From JADKAV01 sp963704075 (GTDB lineage Bacteria > Actinomycetota > Actinomycetes > S36-B12 > UBA10799), in NCBI GenBank assembly GCA_963704075.1, contig CAVPGV010000016.1, forward strand, positions 27,337 through 91,336: DNA of 64,000 nucleotides, read 5' to 3'. The notes beneath the pieces are model-generated. The model did no database searches. It was not told the DNA's origin and worked only from the letters and a program-made list of their open reading frames with translations. The stretch's first letter is position 1, and every line of letters starts with the position of its first letter. This document shows positions 25,858 through 36,100 of the stretch, piece after piece. The position numbers were made by a program, and so were the translations under genes.

Positions 25858-27447
25858 CTACCCCAGCCCCAGACACCCCGGGGTTCATCAACGCCATCGG
25901 GATCCAGATGCGCCTTGATCACCTGCAGCAACTCCACCCCCGACTCCCCGATCTCCGCGGAAAGCCACGGCGCGTGGTCGCGGCCCACCGAGTGGTGATG
26001 GGTGATCGTGGCATCGGTGGCGACCAGCGCGTCGGTCGCGGCCACCTTCGCCGCCTTCCACTGCGCGACCGGATCATCGGCCAGCGGCGCGATCACGGTG
26101 AAGTAGAGGCTGGCTCCGGTGGGATAGATATGCGATAGGTGGGTGCCGATCAAGCACACCCCCAGCGCCTCGCGCAGTGCGGCGTGCACCGCGACGTAGG
26201 TCGCCTTCAACTGCGACCACTCGTTGGCCGTCTCGAGGGTTTCCACCAGATAGCCGGCGTCGAGCAGATCGTCACGCAGGTAGGGCCCCGCGAACCGACT
26301 CTTCTCCCAGGACCGCCCGACGCTGCTGCCCAACCCCACGCCACCGAACCGGCGGAACACCTTGTGCGCGTGGCCCCGCCGAGCGGTGACCACGTCCTTC
26401 GGGCCCTCCCACCCGAGGATCGCCAGACACCCGCCGTCGACCTTGCGCAAGGCCGTGTATCGGTCGAAGGCCTGCTTCTTCAGCCCCGACAGCCCGCTGC
26501 CCGCCAGGTTCACGGCACTTTCGTCGGCATCCGACAAGCGCATCACGTCGGCGTTGACCCGGTCCTGAGCCAGTTGCCGGAACGCCCGCACACCGGCGTC
26601 GAATGTGGGAAACAGCATCCCCTCGTACACCTTCTTCTCCGGCAGCGGCCGTACCCGCAGCCCGACCTCGGTGATGATGCCGAACGACCCCTCGCTACCC
26701 AGGAAGACCTGTTTCAGATCGGGGCCGGCGGCCGTCGCGGGCGCCTTGCCGAGCACGAAGTCCCCGCGGGGGGTCGCCACTCGCAGCTTTGTCACCGTGG
26801 CGTCCGCGCGCCCGTACCCCGTGGACGCCTGGCCGGACGACCGGGTCGCCGCATAGCCACCGACCGTCGCGCGCTCCCACGACTGCGGCAGATGACCCCA
26901 CGTGAAGCCGCGTGCCTGCAGCCACCGCTCCAGTTCCGGGCCGGTGATGCCCGCTTGCACCAGCACCTCACCGGACTCCGGATCAAGATGGTCGCACCGT
27001 ATTCATCAGCCAGAAGGCCACACCCACGGTCAGCCGGTCGGTCACGTCCACGCCGTCGACCACGCTGGTCCCGCCGCCGAACGGCACCACCGCCCACTGC
27101 TTGCCCGCCGCCAGATCCAGGATCGCGCGCACCTCGTCATGATCGTGGGGCAACAGGACCACGTCCACGACCGGCAACTCCCGCCCGGGCCAGCGGCGAT
27201 TGCACAAGTCGATGAAGGAGAAGCCGCCCGAGCACCGCAGGCGCGTCAGGTCGTCGTAGAGACCGGTCAATGCACCGAGCTCGTCGGCGGGAATCCGGGA
27301 AGCACGCACGGCCACCAGTTGGAGATCGACGGCCGGACGCGGCTGGACCGACCCCATTCCGCGGTCGTCGAGGAACTCCTGGAGGCTGGTCGGGATCCCG
27401 TGACCACCCTCGCCCCAGCGCTGGATCGATTCCGTCGACACTGCCAT
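25858..27447 (-). CDS. FAD-linked oxidase, alkyl-DHAP synthase-like (frameshifted)
   Basis: From the ATG at 27447 (AVSTESIQRWGEGGHGIP), with GGAGG just upstream, the protein shows the PCMH-type FAD domain (VVPFGGGTSVV, then after a frame change near 26975 GHLPQSWERATVGGYAATRSSGQASTGYGR given here in shorter pieces: WERATVGGYAATRSSG). The cap domain ends in HHHSVGRDHAPWL. The C-terminus is broken again: removing one base near 25893 and one near 25876 gives DPDGVMNPGVLGLG and a stop at 25858. Relatives are alkyldihydroxyacetonephosphate synthases and the M. tuberculosis flavoprotein Rv2251. It is divergent from a TetR gene. Confidence 0.82.
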
Positions 27448-27465
27448 GTGACCTCCACTCGTCCT

Positions 27466-27478
27466 TGTTACACTAACA
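27466..27478. promoter_or_regulatory. Candidate TetR operator
   Basis: TGTTA-CAC-TAACA is a perfect 5-base palindrome with a 3-base centre, in the 34-base gap between the divergent FAD-oxidase and TetR starts. Its position three bases before the TetR ATG suggests autoregulation and control of both transcripts. The TetR gene has no visible ribosome-binding site and may be leaderless. Confidence 0.55.
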
Positions 27479-27481
27479 CTC

Positions 27482-28050
27482 ATGGTGTCACAGCCAATGG
27501 TCGATGAGTCGAGCTCTCGGATCCTCGACGCTGCCAGCGCCCTCATCATCGACGGCGGTCCGGCCGCAGCCAACATCTCCGCGATCGCCGAGACCGCCGG
27601 GGTGTCGAGGATGACCGTGTACCGCAAGTTCCCCGACCGCCACGCGATCATCGCCGCGTTGTTCAACCGCGACCTGGGCGGCATCGTCGACGCGGACCAT
27701 GACGCTGGAGGCTCCGACCCAGCGCGACCGGATCGTGGAGGTGGTCGTCACATCGGTGAGCCGGATCAACGACCACCCCCTCATGCAGGCGGTCATCCGC
27801 CACGAGCCGGAGGAACTGACCGAGTGGATCACCGGGCGGCTCGGCGCGACCCAGCGCCTGGCCCGCGCGCGTCCTGCACCGGCTGATCGTGGAGGGTCAG
27901 CCCGGCACCGGCGACGGGAGTGTCCGCGAGGGCAACCCGGACGCCATGTCGCTGACCCTCGTGCTGGTCGCCCAGACATTCGTTTTCGCCCACCAGATCG
28001 GTGGCACAGACGCCGAACTGCGTCTGCTCGTGAAGGGATATCTCTCATGA
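27482..28050 (+). CDS. TetR-family regulator (two frameshifts)
   Basis: The N-terminal helix-turn-helix is clear (ILDAASALIIDGGPAAANISAIAETAGVS in pieces: ISAIAETAGVSRMTVYRKF, then PDRHAIIAALFNRDL). The frame changes near 27697 (continuing MTLEAPTQRDRIVEVVVTSV, RHEPEELTEWITGRLG) and again near 27870 (VLHRLIVEGQPGTGDG, ending LVKGYLS). Both look like single extra bases. Corrected, the protein has about 188 residues and its stop overlaps the glpD start as ATGA. The gene order matches Rv2249c (glpD1), Rv2250c (TetR) and Rv2251, so it probably controls this glycerolipid-related cluster. Confidence 0.82.
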
Positions 28051-29555
28051 TCCGCCCCGGTGACCCCAGCAGCCTGCTCAACGCCGACCGGCGTTCGGCC
28101 GGCCTGCGCCGACTGCGCGACACCGGCACCACGGAGGTCCTCGTGGTCGGCGGTGGCATCACCGGTGTCGGCGTCGCACTGGACGCGGCCGCACGCGGCA
28201 TGCAGGTCACCCTCGTCGAACGCCACGACCTGGCCCACGGGACCAGCCGCTGGAGCAGCAAACTCATCCACGGCGGGCTGCGGTACCTGGCCACCGGTCA
28301 CATCGACGTGGCCCTGGAGAGCGCCAAGGAGCGCCACCTGCTGATCACGAAGATCGCGCCGCACCTGATCCGCGCCCTGCCGACCCTGATCCCCAACTAC
28401 GGCGGCGTCGACCCGTACGTCAGCTACGCGGGTCTGGTCGCCGGCGACGTGCTGCGCAAGTTGTCCGGCACGAAACGCGACGTTCTGCCCCGGGCACGGT
28501 TCGTGAACGCCAGCACCGCACTCAACATGTGCCCCGCGCTGCGTCCCGACGGACTCAAGGGCGGCATCGTCGGCTGGGACGGCCAGGTGGAGGACGACGC
28601 CCGGCTCGTGGTGGCCGTGGCACGCACCGCCGCGGCGTACGGCGCCGACATCCTCACCCACGTCGACGCCATCAGCCTCGGCGACGGCCATGCCACCTTG
28701 CGCGACGAGGACGGCGAGTTCACGATCACCGCCGAACACATCATCACGTGCACCGGCGTGTGGACCCAGGAACTCAATCCCGAGATCACGTTGAGCCCGA
28801 GCCGGGGCACACACCTGGTCGTCAAGTCCGAACGCCTCGGCAATCCGACCGCCTGCATGACCGTGGCCATCCCAGAGGAGTTCGGGCGGTTCGTGTTCGC
28901 GATCCCCGAACCCGAGGGCATCACCTACGTCGGACTGACCGACCTGCCGACGGATTCGCTGCAGCCGGATCCCCCGGAACCGACCGACGATGAGCTCGAC
29001 TGGTTGCGCGAACGGATCTCCGCGGCGCTGGCGATCCCGCTGCGCGAAGCCGATGTCATCGGCACGTACAGCGGGCTTCGGCCGCTGGTCAGCGACGCCC
29101 ATGCCAAGACCGCCGACATCTCCCGCCGACACCTGATCGCCCGACAGCCGAACAACGTCATCGCGGTCACCGGCGGCAAGCTCACCACCTACCGGAAGAT
29201 GGCCGAGGACGCCGTCGACCTGATCAGCGATCGACCGTGCCCGACTGCCGGCATCACACTGGTGGGAGCGCCGGGCGACAGCCGCAGCCGCGACCGCTTG
29301 ATCCGTCGATTCGGCAGCGAGGCGCCGTTGCTGAAGGACGCGATCGACCGCGATCCAGGCCTCGCCGAGCCCGTCGACGGGACGCCGGCGCTGGCCGTGG
29401 AGGTGCTGTGGGCGCGACAGGCGGAGGGTGCACTCACTGCGGCCGAGGCCGCCGAGACGCGACTGAGAGTGACCATGGTCGACGCGCGGCGTGAGGCGGC
29501 AGAAGCGGCCGTGTCCGAGACGTGGGACGCGATGAGCACCGAGGAGCCCCGCTAG
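28047..29555 (+). CDS. glpD: Glycerol-3-phosphate dehydrogenase (FAD-dependent)
   Basis: GlpD oxidises glycerol-3-phosphate to DHAP at the membrane. From the ATG at 28047 the protein has 502 residues. It shows the FAD motif VLVVGGGITGVGVALDAAARG, shown here as VVGGGITGVG, the family motif SRWSSKLIHGGLRYL, and the active-site regions GVWTQEL, THLVVKSE, SGLRPLV and VTGGKLTTYRKMAEDAV. The frame is intact, unlike its two neighbours. Confidence 0.95.
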   Translation: MIRPGDPSSLLNADRRSAGLRRLRDTGTTEVLVVGGGITGVGVALDAAARGMQVTLVERHDLAHGTSRWSSKLIHGGLRYLATGHIDVALESAKERHLLITKIAPHLIRALPTLIPNYGGVDPYVSYAGLVAGDVLRKLSGTKRDVLPRARFVNASTALNMCPALRPDGLKGGIVGWDGQVEDDARLVVAVARTAAAYGADILTHVDAISLGDGHATLRDEDGEFTITAEHIITCTGVWTQELNPEITLSPSRGTHLVVKSERLGNPTACMTVAIPEEFGRFVFAIPEPEGITYVGLTDLPTDSLQPDPPEPTDDELDWLRERISAALAIPLREADVIGTYSGLRPLVSDAHAKTADISRRHLIARQPNNVIAVTGGKLTTYRKMAEDAVDLISDRPCPTAGITLVGAPGDSRSRDRLIRRFGSEAPLLKDAIDRDPGLAEPVDGTPALAVEVLWARQAEGALTAAEAAETRLRVTMVDARREAAEAAVSETWDAMSTEEPR

Positions 29556-29914
29556 AAGGCCCTGTGAGACCCGTATAACGGACGATTCACGGCTCGGGCC
29601 CCACGAATCGTGCTCTGGGACATTTATACCGGCCCTTATGACCGATGTAAGGATTGCCTTACGCAGGCTTACCGTGAACCCGCCAGTACGTCGAGTGCAT
29701 ATCAGTCAAACGGGGGGCGAGACGCTCCTTGTGACTACTGAGTGTGACTCTCGCCCACTGTTGCAGAGATGCCCCCGGCAGATCGTTGTCTCGATCATCG
29801 AGGCGAGTCGAGGGAGGCCGCAGTGCTACGTCCGCGCCATACGCGAACCGTTCGGGCACTGCAGATGCCGACCCCATCCCTTGACGGCACACCGAAACGT
29901 TGTCGGGAGGCATC
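29556..29914. other. Leader region of the first giant surface protein gene
   Basis: About 360 bases without a recognised gene. It contains an 8-base inverted repeat GGGCGAGA/TCTCGCCC at 29717-29758 with a 26-base loop. Near 29620-29660 there are AT-rich stretches (TTTATACC, CTTATGACC) that could be promoter elements. The ribosome-binding site GGGAGG lies at 29905-29910. It does not resemble the leader shared by the other two giant genes. Confidence 0.5.
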
Positions 29915-32716
29915 ATGCTGAGGAAGGTTCTGTCGGCGGTCACGTCGACAGCAGTAGCCGCGGGACTGGCGAGCGCGGGCGTGATGGTCGCCGCGGCGCC
30001 GGCGTCCGCGACTGTCGCCCCAAACCCCAATCTGGTGGGCTGCGGTATCCCCATCACGCTCGTCATGGACGCGTCCGGGTCGATCAGCGGCGACGAGATC
30101 ACCGCCATGCGCGCGGCATCCAAGGCCTTCCTGGCCGGCTTGGAGGACACCGGTTCGACCGCACGCATTGTGGAGTTCGCACAGACGTCGAAGCAACTCA
30201 TCTCACGAAGAGACGTCGCAGGGGCCGGACTGACCCAACTGAATACGGCGATCGACTCGTACAAGTCCGGCGGGCTTGGTACCACGACGAACTGGGAGTC
30301 GCCGCTTTGGCGAACGTTCGACGAACCAATCCCCGGCAACAAGGGCCTGGTCGTCTTCCTCACCGATGGTGACCCCAACACGGTCGGCGGGGTCGATGGC
30401 AGCGGCACCAGCGGGGCGACAGCCACTGCGGCGACCAATGCCGCGGAGGTGTACGCCAATCAGTTGAAGACCGCTGGCAACCGGATGCTGGGCGTCGGGA
30501 TCGGCCTGTCCAATACGGGCCAGCAGGACCGCCTGAAGCAGGTCACCGGCCCGAACTTGGTGACCAGCATTCCGGCTAACGCGACCATCAACGACTTCGA
30601 CGCGGTCGTCACCAACAACTTCGACGACCTGTCCGCCGCGTTGAAGCGCGTGGCTGTGGCGTTGTGCGGCGGAACGGTGTCCGTGACCAAACAGACCGAC
30701 ACTTCCGGCAGTTTCGAACCTCAGGGCAATTGGCCGTTCACCATGCAGGTGACACCGGGTGAGGCACCTGGCGACTACACCTGGCTTCAGCCCTCAGGCG
30801 CTACCGGTGACACCGTTTCGGGTACCACCGCTACGACCACTGATCCCGGACCCCCACCGACCACTGAGGGAGTCGTCACCTTCCAGTACAGGCCCAAGGA
30901 CACGACCACCCGGACGGTGCGCATCACCGAGGACCTCACGGGCGACCAAGCCAACTTCACCCCCAGGAATCCTCTGGGCTACCGCTGCAGCATCAACGGC
31001 CTCAACCCACCCGCTGAGCCCGTGGAAGGCTCCCTGATGCGCGATGGCACCAAGGCGTACTTCGAAATCGAGCTCAAATCGGACGAATCCGCCAGCTGCG
31101 ATGTGTTCAACGAGCGCAACCTGGCGAAACTGGCGCTGGTGAAGCAGGTCGAGGGTGGCGACGCCACCAAGGCGGACTTCAAGTTGTCTGCCACAGGGTC
31201 GCCCGGTGACAAGGACATAGTGGATCGGCCAGGCAACGACACCAGCCTGGCGACCGTCTACGCCGGCACCGAGTACACGCTGTCCGAGAGCGGTCCGCCG
31301 AACTACAGCCAGGTCGGCATGTGGGTCTGCAAGGACGCTCAGGACCAGATCGTGGGTTCGGGCAACAAAGTCACGCTGGACAGAAACGCTGAAGTGACCT
31401 GCACTGTCACGAACAGCCGAGACCTCGCAGAGCTGAAGTTGGTGAAGCAGGTCGATGGCGGCACGGCAGTGCCCGACGACTGGACGCTGTCGGCTGAGGC
31501 GGAAGCTCCTCTGAACGACCGCAACTTCTCCAACTCCGGTGGATCGGGTGACTTCGAGAAGGTGTACACGAACACTCTCTACACCCTCGGCGAGGACGGG
31601 CCCGGCAACTACAGCGGCCTCGGCTGGGAGTGCGTCAACGAGAACGTCGATCGCGCCAAGGCCTCGTTGGAGCAGGACGGCAACCAGATCGCGCTGGGCA
31701 AGGGCGATCGCGTCACGTGCACGATCGTCAACAAGCGGAACACGGCTGAGTTGAAGCTCGTCAAGCAGGTCGAGGGGAAGAACAACCCCAACGAGTGGAC
31801 GCTGACCGCGACCGGGCCGAACGGGGCTCCCAACGTCCAGAACCCAGGTGGCTCAGGTGACTTCACGACCGTCTGGTCCGGCAGCGAGTACACCCTCGGT
31901 GAGTCCGGTCCCGGCGGGTACTCCCCCAGCGACTGGGTGTGCCTGCCCGCAGGTGAGGACCCCGTTCCGTCCGCGGTCGACGGGCAGGTGAACAGCGGCG
32001 ACAAGGTCACGCTCAAGCGTGGCGAGAAGGTGACGTGCACGATCGTCAACACCCGCGACCTGGGCTCGCTGACAATCACGAAAGAGTTCAACCCGCAATC
32101 CTCCGGCTACAGCGGAACGTTCGACATCAACTACACCTGTGTGGATGGTGCCGATCCGGTGAAGAACGGCACGGTTGCGCTGGGCGCCGGGCAGTCGCAG
32201 ACCATCACCGGCCTGCCGACCGGCACGGTCTGCACGGTTGTCGAGCCGGCGTTGCCGCCGAACCCGACGGGCTGGACCTTCAACCCGCCGACGTACAGCC
32301 CGGCCAATGGTCAGGCGACTGTCACCACCAAAGGCCAGGCGGTAGGGGTCACGGTCGTCAACTCGGTTGCGCAGGTCTCCCCCGTGGTGTCCAAGAAGGT
32401 CTGCCCGATCACGGTCACACTGGTGAAGCCGAAGCCGAAGAAGGTCGGCAACCGGGTGCTGGTCAAGAAGATCAAGACCAAGAAGTCCAGCTGCAAGATC
32501 CTCAAGCCCGTGGTGCTCTGCCGGCCTCTGAAGAGCTCGGCGGCCGGCGAGAAGGCCTTCTGTAACACGAAGGTCACCAAGAAGGGCAAGATCCGGGTCA
32601 AGACCCGCGGCTACGACAAGGTCAAGGTCACGGTGATCGTCCGGGCCAAGCCGAAGAAGGGCTTCAAGGACACGTGGAAGCCCAACACCTGGCGCAAGTC
32701 CTGGATCCTCAGGTAA
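29915..32716 (+). CDS. Giant secreted vWA / DUF5979-like protein A
   Basis: The ATG at 29915 follows GGGAGG; the 933-residue frame is intact. Residues 1-33 are a signal peptide ending APASA. A von Willebrand A domain follows (MIDAS DASGS in LVMDASGSISGDE, Thr in TTNWES, Asp in FLTDGDPN). Then comes a beta domain of about 170 residues and three prealbumin/SpaA-like modules (each starts ELKLVKQV-like, has WxC midway and ends TCTIVNxRD). One DUF5979-like module follows (GSLTITKEFNPQSSGYSG). The last 106 residues are a basic domain with four cysteines ending TWRKSWILR. There is no LPXTG or hydrophobic tail. It is probably an extracellular adhesin or matrix protein; ligand and anchoring are unknown. 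Confidence 0.85.
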   Translation: MLRKVLSAVTSTAVAAGLASAGVMVAAAPASATVAPNPNLVGCGIPITLVMDASGSISGDEITAMRAASKAFLAGLEDTGSTARIVEFAQTSKQLISRRDVAGAGLTQLNTAIDSYKSGGLGTTTNWESPLWRTFDEPIPGNKGLVVFLTDGDPNTVGGVDGSGTSGATATAATNAAEVYANQLKTAGNRMLGVGIGLSNTGQQDRLKQVTGPNLVTSIPANATINDFDAVVTNNFDDLSAALKRVAVALCGGTVSVTKQTDTSGSFEPQGNWPFTMQVTPGEAPGDYTWLQPSGATGDTVSGTTATTTDPGPPPTTEGVVTFQYRPKDTTTRTVRITEDLTGDQANFTPRNPLGYRCSINGLNPPAEPVEGSLMRDGTKAYFEIELKSDESASCDVFNERNLAKLALVKQVEGGDATKADFKLSATGSPGDKDIVDRPGNDTSLATVYAGTEYTLSESGPPNYSQVGMWVCKDAQDQIVGSGNKVTLDRNAEVTCTVTNSRDLAELKLVKQVDGGTAVPDDWTLSAEAEAPLNDRNFSNSGGSGDFEKVYTNTLYTLGEDGPGNYSGLGWECVNENVDRAKASLEQDGNQIALGKGDRVTCTIVNKRNTAELKLVKQVEGKNNPNEWTLTATGPNGAPNVQNPGGSGDFTTVWSGSEYTLGESGPGGYSPSDWVCLPAGEDPVPSAVDGQVNSGDKVTLKRGEKVTCTIVNTRDLGSLTITKEFNPQSSGYSGTFDINYTCVDGADPVKNGTVALGAGQSQTITGLPTGTVCTVVEPALPPNPTGWTFNPPTYSPANGQATVTTKGQAVGVTVVNSVAQVSPVVSKKVCPITVTLVKPKPKKVGNRVLVKKIKTKKSSCKILKPVVLCRPLKSSAAGEKAFCNTKVTKKGKIRVKTRGYDKVKVTVIVRAKPKKGFKDTWKPNTWRKSWILR

Positions 32717-32727
32717 CCAGCCGACGC

Positions 32728-32760
32728 GAAGGGCCGCACTCGAAAAGGGTGCGGCCCTTC
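32728..32760 (+). terminator. Terminator after protein A
   Basis: A 12-base perfect stem GAAGGGCCGCAC/GTGCGGCCCTTC closes a 9-base loop 12 bases after the stop codon. There is no T-run, as is common in high-G+C bacteria. Related hairpins follow proteins B and C. Confidence 0.85.
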
Positions 32761-32762
32761 GT

Positions 32763-33107
32763 CGTGGGTGTTCACGGAGCGTGACCACCGGGTCAGGCGT
32801 GGGTGAATGCCACGCCATGTATTCGGTCGTTTACACAGCGTGGATACGAGACTTGGAGGACCTTATCCACTAGGGTTTCCTGGCGCAAATTAGCCCGAAT
32901 GAGGGATATATAGTGGCCACACGCAGCGTTACATTTGGGTCAGCCAAATAGCCGATGGCAGGTAGGCCCATCGGCAGGCCGGGAGGAAAGCGGTGATAAC
33001 CGTGGGTCACGTCTATTCGGGGCGCTTTACATTCCTCTATCTCTGTCTTGATCCAGCAATCACATCTGTTTCCGGCGCGAACCGGGGAGAAATCGGGAGG
33101 CACCACC
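32763..33107 (+). repeat. Duplicated leader upstream of protein B
   Basis: This stretch of about 345 bases is nearly identical to 38454-38798 upstream of protein C, differing at only a handful of positions. It contains a hairpin GCCGATGG/CCATCGGC around GGTAGG near 32950, a possible -10 element (GATATA) near 32904, and the ribosome-binding site GGGAGG just before the ATG. No gene was seen in it. Conservation of the whole stretch shows that the duplication included the promoter and leader. Confidence 0.85.
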
Positions 33108-36100
33108 ATGTTTAGGAAGCCTTGTCGGCGAGTCTGACGTCGACGGCGGTCGTGGCCGGGTTGGTGACGGCGGGAGCGGTGGCCACAGCGGCGCCGGCTG
33201 CGGCGAACACGCCGACCCCCCCGTTCACCATCGGCGACTACAAGCAGTCGCTCGGGAATCCCACTCTCACCGGTCAGTGTGGGCTCGACTTCGGACTGGT
33301 ACTCGACTCGTCCGGATCGATTGGCGGAACCGGGATCACCAATCTGAAGTTGGCCGCAAACGCGTTCACAGAAGCACTCGTTGACACCGGATCGACGGTT
33401 GCAGTCACTAGTTTCTCCACCAGCAGTCCCGGTGCTGGAGGTTCGAATCTCGCTCCGACGGCCCTGACCACGGCAAACCTGCCCACGATCCAGGCGAGTT
33501 ACTCCGGCCTCTCGTCCAACGGGTGGACGAACTGGGAAGACGGCCTGCTGAAGATGAACAACTTCTACAGCGCATCCTGGAACCCCGACCTGATGGTGTT
33601 CATCACGGACGGCAACCCCAACACCACGAACAGCAGTACGCCAGGTCAGTACTCTGACGGCGCCAAGGCAGCGGTTGACCCTGCGATCACCCAGGCCAAC
33701 ATCATGAAGGGCAAGCTCACCAAGATGTTCGGCATCGCGGTGGGCAGCAACATCACCCCGAACCCGATCAAAGCGGTCACGAACGATGTGCTCTACAACC
33801 CCGGCCCGCCGACCAACTTCGCGAACGCCGGATACACGACGACCACGAGTTACGACAAACTCAAGGCTGATCTTGAGCAGATCGCTGCGGACCTGTGCGG
33901 ATCCACCGTCAAGATCACGAAGAAGATCGACACGCCAGACACCGACGGCTTCGTTAACGCTGACGCGACGAACAAGTGGACTTTCGACACGACCGTGACG
34001 ATCCCCGACGCTGCAGGCAACTGGGTTACTCCCAACACCGCCCCAACCGCGATCTCGAAGAACGTGCCCAGCACGCGCTCCGTTCAGACAGACGCTTCAG
34101 GGGTTGCGACCTTCCAGTGGAAACCGAAGGGCTTGTGGAACACAAACCCCGTCGTGGTGAAGGAAACCCTGCAGAGTGGCTGGGAACGCAATGCCAAGTT
34201 GGTGTGTACCGCTACACCGCTAGGCGGGACTCCTGGTAGTCCGTTCGAAGTCACAGCCGATGCCAACGGCAATTGGAACATCGGCCAGGCCACTCCGGGC
34301 GACACCATTGCGTGTGAGGCCAAGAACACCCTGACCAAACTGAATCTGAAGAAGGATGTGTCGAGTGGGTCAGCGACACCGTCGCAGTTCCAATTGAAGG
34401 CCACGCCTGTGGGCGCCCCTGGCGCGCCACCGTACGACCGCGCGGGCAACTACACGACGTTCGACCCAATTGCGGGCGGCGTCACATACCAACTGTCGGA
34501 GACGGGTCCGGCCGACTACAGCCGTGACGGCGATTGGGAGTGCACAAACGATGTAATCCCGAATGACCAGGACCAGATCGTGGTCCCCGCGGGCACCCAG
34601 ACCCGGTGCACGATCACCAACAGCCGCGACACCGGCACGTTGAAGGTGACCAAGGTGTTCGAGAAGCCTGCCGGGCTGAGCCTGCCGGCTGACTTCTTCA
34701 AGGTCGACTACAAGTGCCAGGGCGGGGTGGAAGGCACCCTCAGCTTCGATGGTGCTGCCGCTCCGGGCCAGTCCAAGACCGTGGCCAACGTGCCCACCGG
34801 TGACTGCGAGATCACCGAGCAGGCGCTGACCGCCCAGCCCGGCTGGACCTGGGCCACCCCGGTCTACGCACCCAAGACCGTCGAGGTCAAGAAGAACCAG
34901 ACCAACGAGGCCAAGGTCACCAACGCCATCAGCCGCGACACCGGCACGTTGAAGGTGACCAAGGTGTTCGAGAAGCCTGCCGGGCTGAGCCTGCCGGCTG
35001 ACTTCTTCAAGGTCGACTACAAGTGCCAGGGCGGGGTGGAAGGCACCCTCAGCTTCGATGGTGCTGCCGCTCCGGGCCAGTCCAAGACCGTGGCCAACGT
35101 GCCCACCGGTGACTGCGAGATCACCGAGCAGGCGCTGACCGCCCAGCCCGGCTGGACCTGGGCCACCCCGGTCTACGCACCCAAGACCGTCGAGGTCAAG
35201 AAGAACCAGACCAACGAGGCCAAGGTCACCAACGCCATCAGCCGCGACACCGGCACGTTGAAGGTGACCAAGGTGTTCGAGAAGCCTGCCGGGCTGAGCC
35301 TGCCGGCTGACTTCTTCAAGGTCGACTACAAGTGCCAGGGCGGGGTGGAAGGCACCCTCAGCTTCGATGGTGCTGCCGCTCCGGGCCAGTCCAAGACCGT
35401 GGCCAACGTGCCCACCGGTGACTGCGAGATCACCGAGCAGGCGCTGACCGCCCAGCCCGGCTGGACCTGGGCCACCCCGGTCTACGCACCCAAGACCGTC
35501 GAGGTCAAGAAGAACCAGACCAACGAGGCCAAGGTCACCAACGCCATCAGCCGCGACACCGGCACGTTGAAGGTGACCAAGGTGTTCGAGAAGCCTGCCG
35601 GGCTGAGCCTGCCGGCTGACTTCTTCAAGGTCGACTACAAGTGCCAGGGCGGGGTGGAAGGCACCCTCAGCTTCGATGGTGCTGCCGCTCCGGGCCAGTC
35701 CAAGACTGTGGCCAACGTGCCCACCGGTGACTGCGAGATCACCGAGCAGGCGCTGACCGCCCAGCCCGGCTGGACCTGGGCCACCCCGGTCTACGCACCC
35801 AAGACCGTCGAGGTCAAGAAGAACCAGACCAACGAGGCCAAGGTCACCAACGCCATCAGCCGCGACACCGGAGAACTGAAGTTGTTCAAGACGGTCACCG
35901 GTGACAATGGTGCCAACGGACCTGAGGAGTGGAAGTTGACTGCTGAGGCTGCGGCACCGTGGGCCGGCAAGAACTTCACCGTCGACGGTGACAACACTGG
36001 CTTCAACGAGGTTTACACCGAAGTCCAGTACACCCTGTCCGAGACCGGACCGGGCAACTACACCGCCAGCGACTGGAAGTGCACCGACGCCGACAAGAAC

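Noticed and set aside
27699..28046. N-terminal extension of GlpD
   Set aside because: The upstream in-frame codons are part of the frameshifted TetR gene. GlpD starts properly at the ATG at 28047, which overlaps the repaired TetR stop.
29717..29758. Terminator after glpD
   Set aside because: Stem of 8 bases with a 26-base loop, 160 bases after the stop, and no T-run. Too weak to call.
32880..33107. Riboswitch (c-di-GMP-I or similar) in the leader of protein B because of GGTAGG inside a hairpin
   Set aside because: Only the short GGTAGG-like element matches. The second conserved stem and GAAA-receptor features of the class are not found. I kept it only as an unexplained conserved leader.
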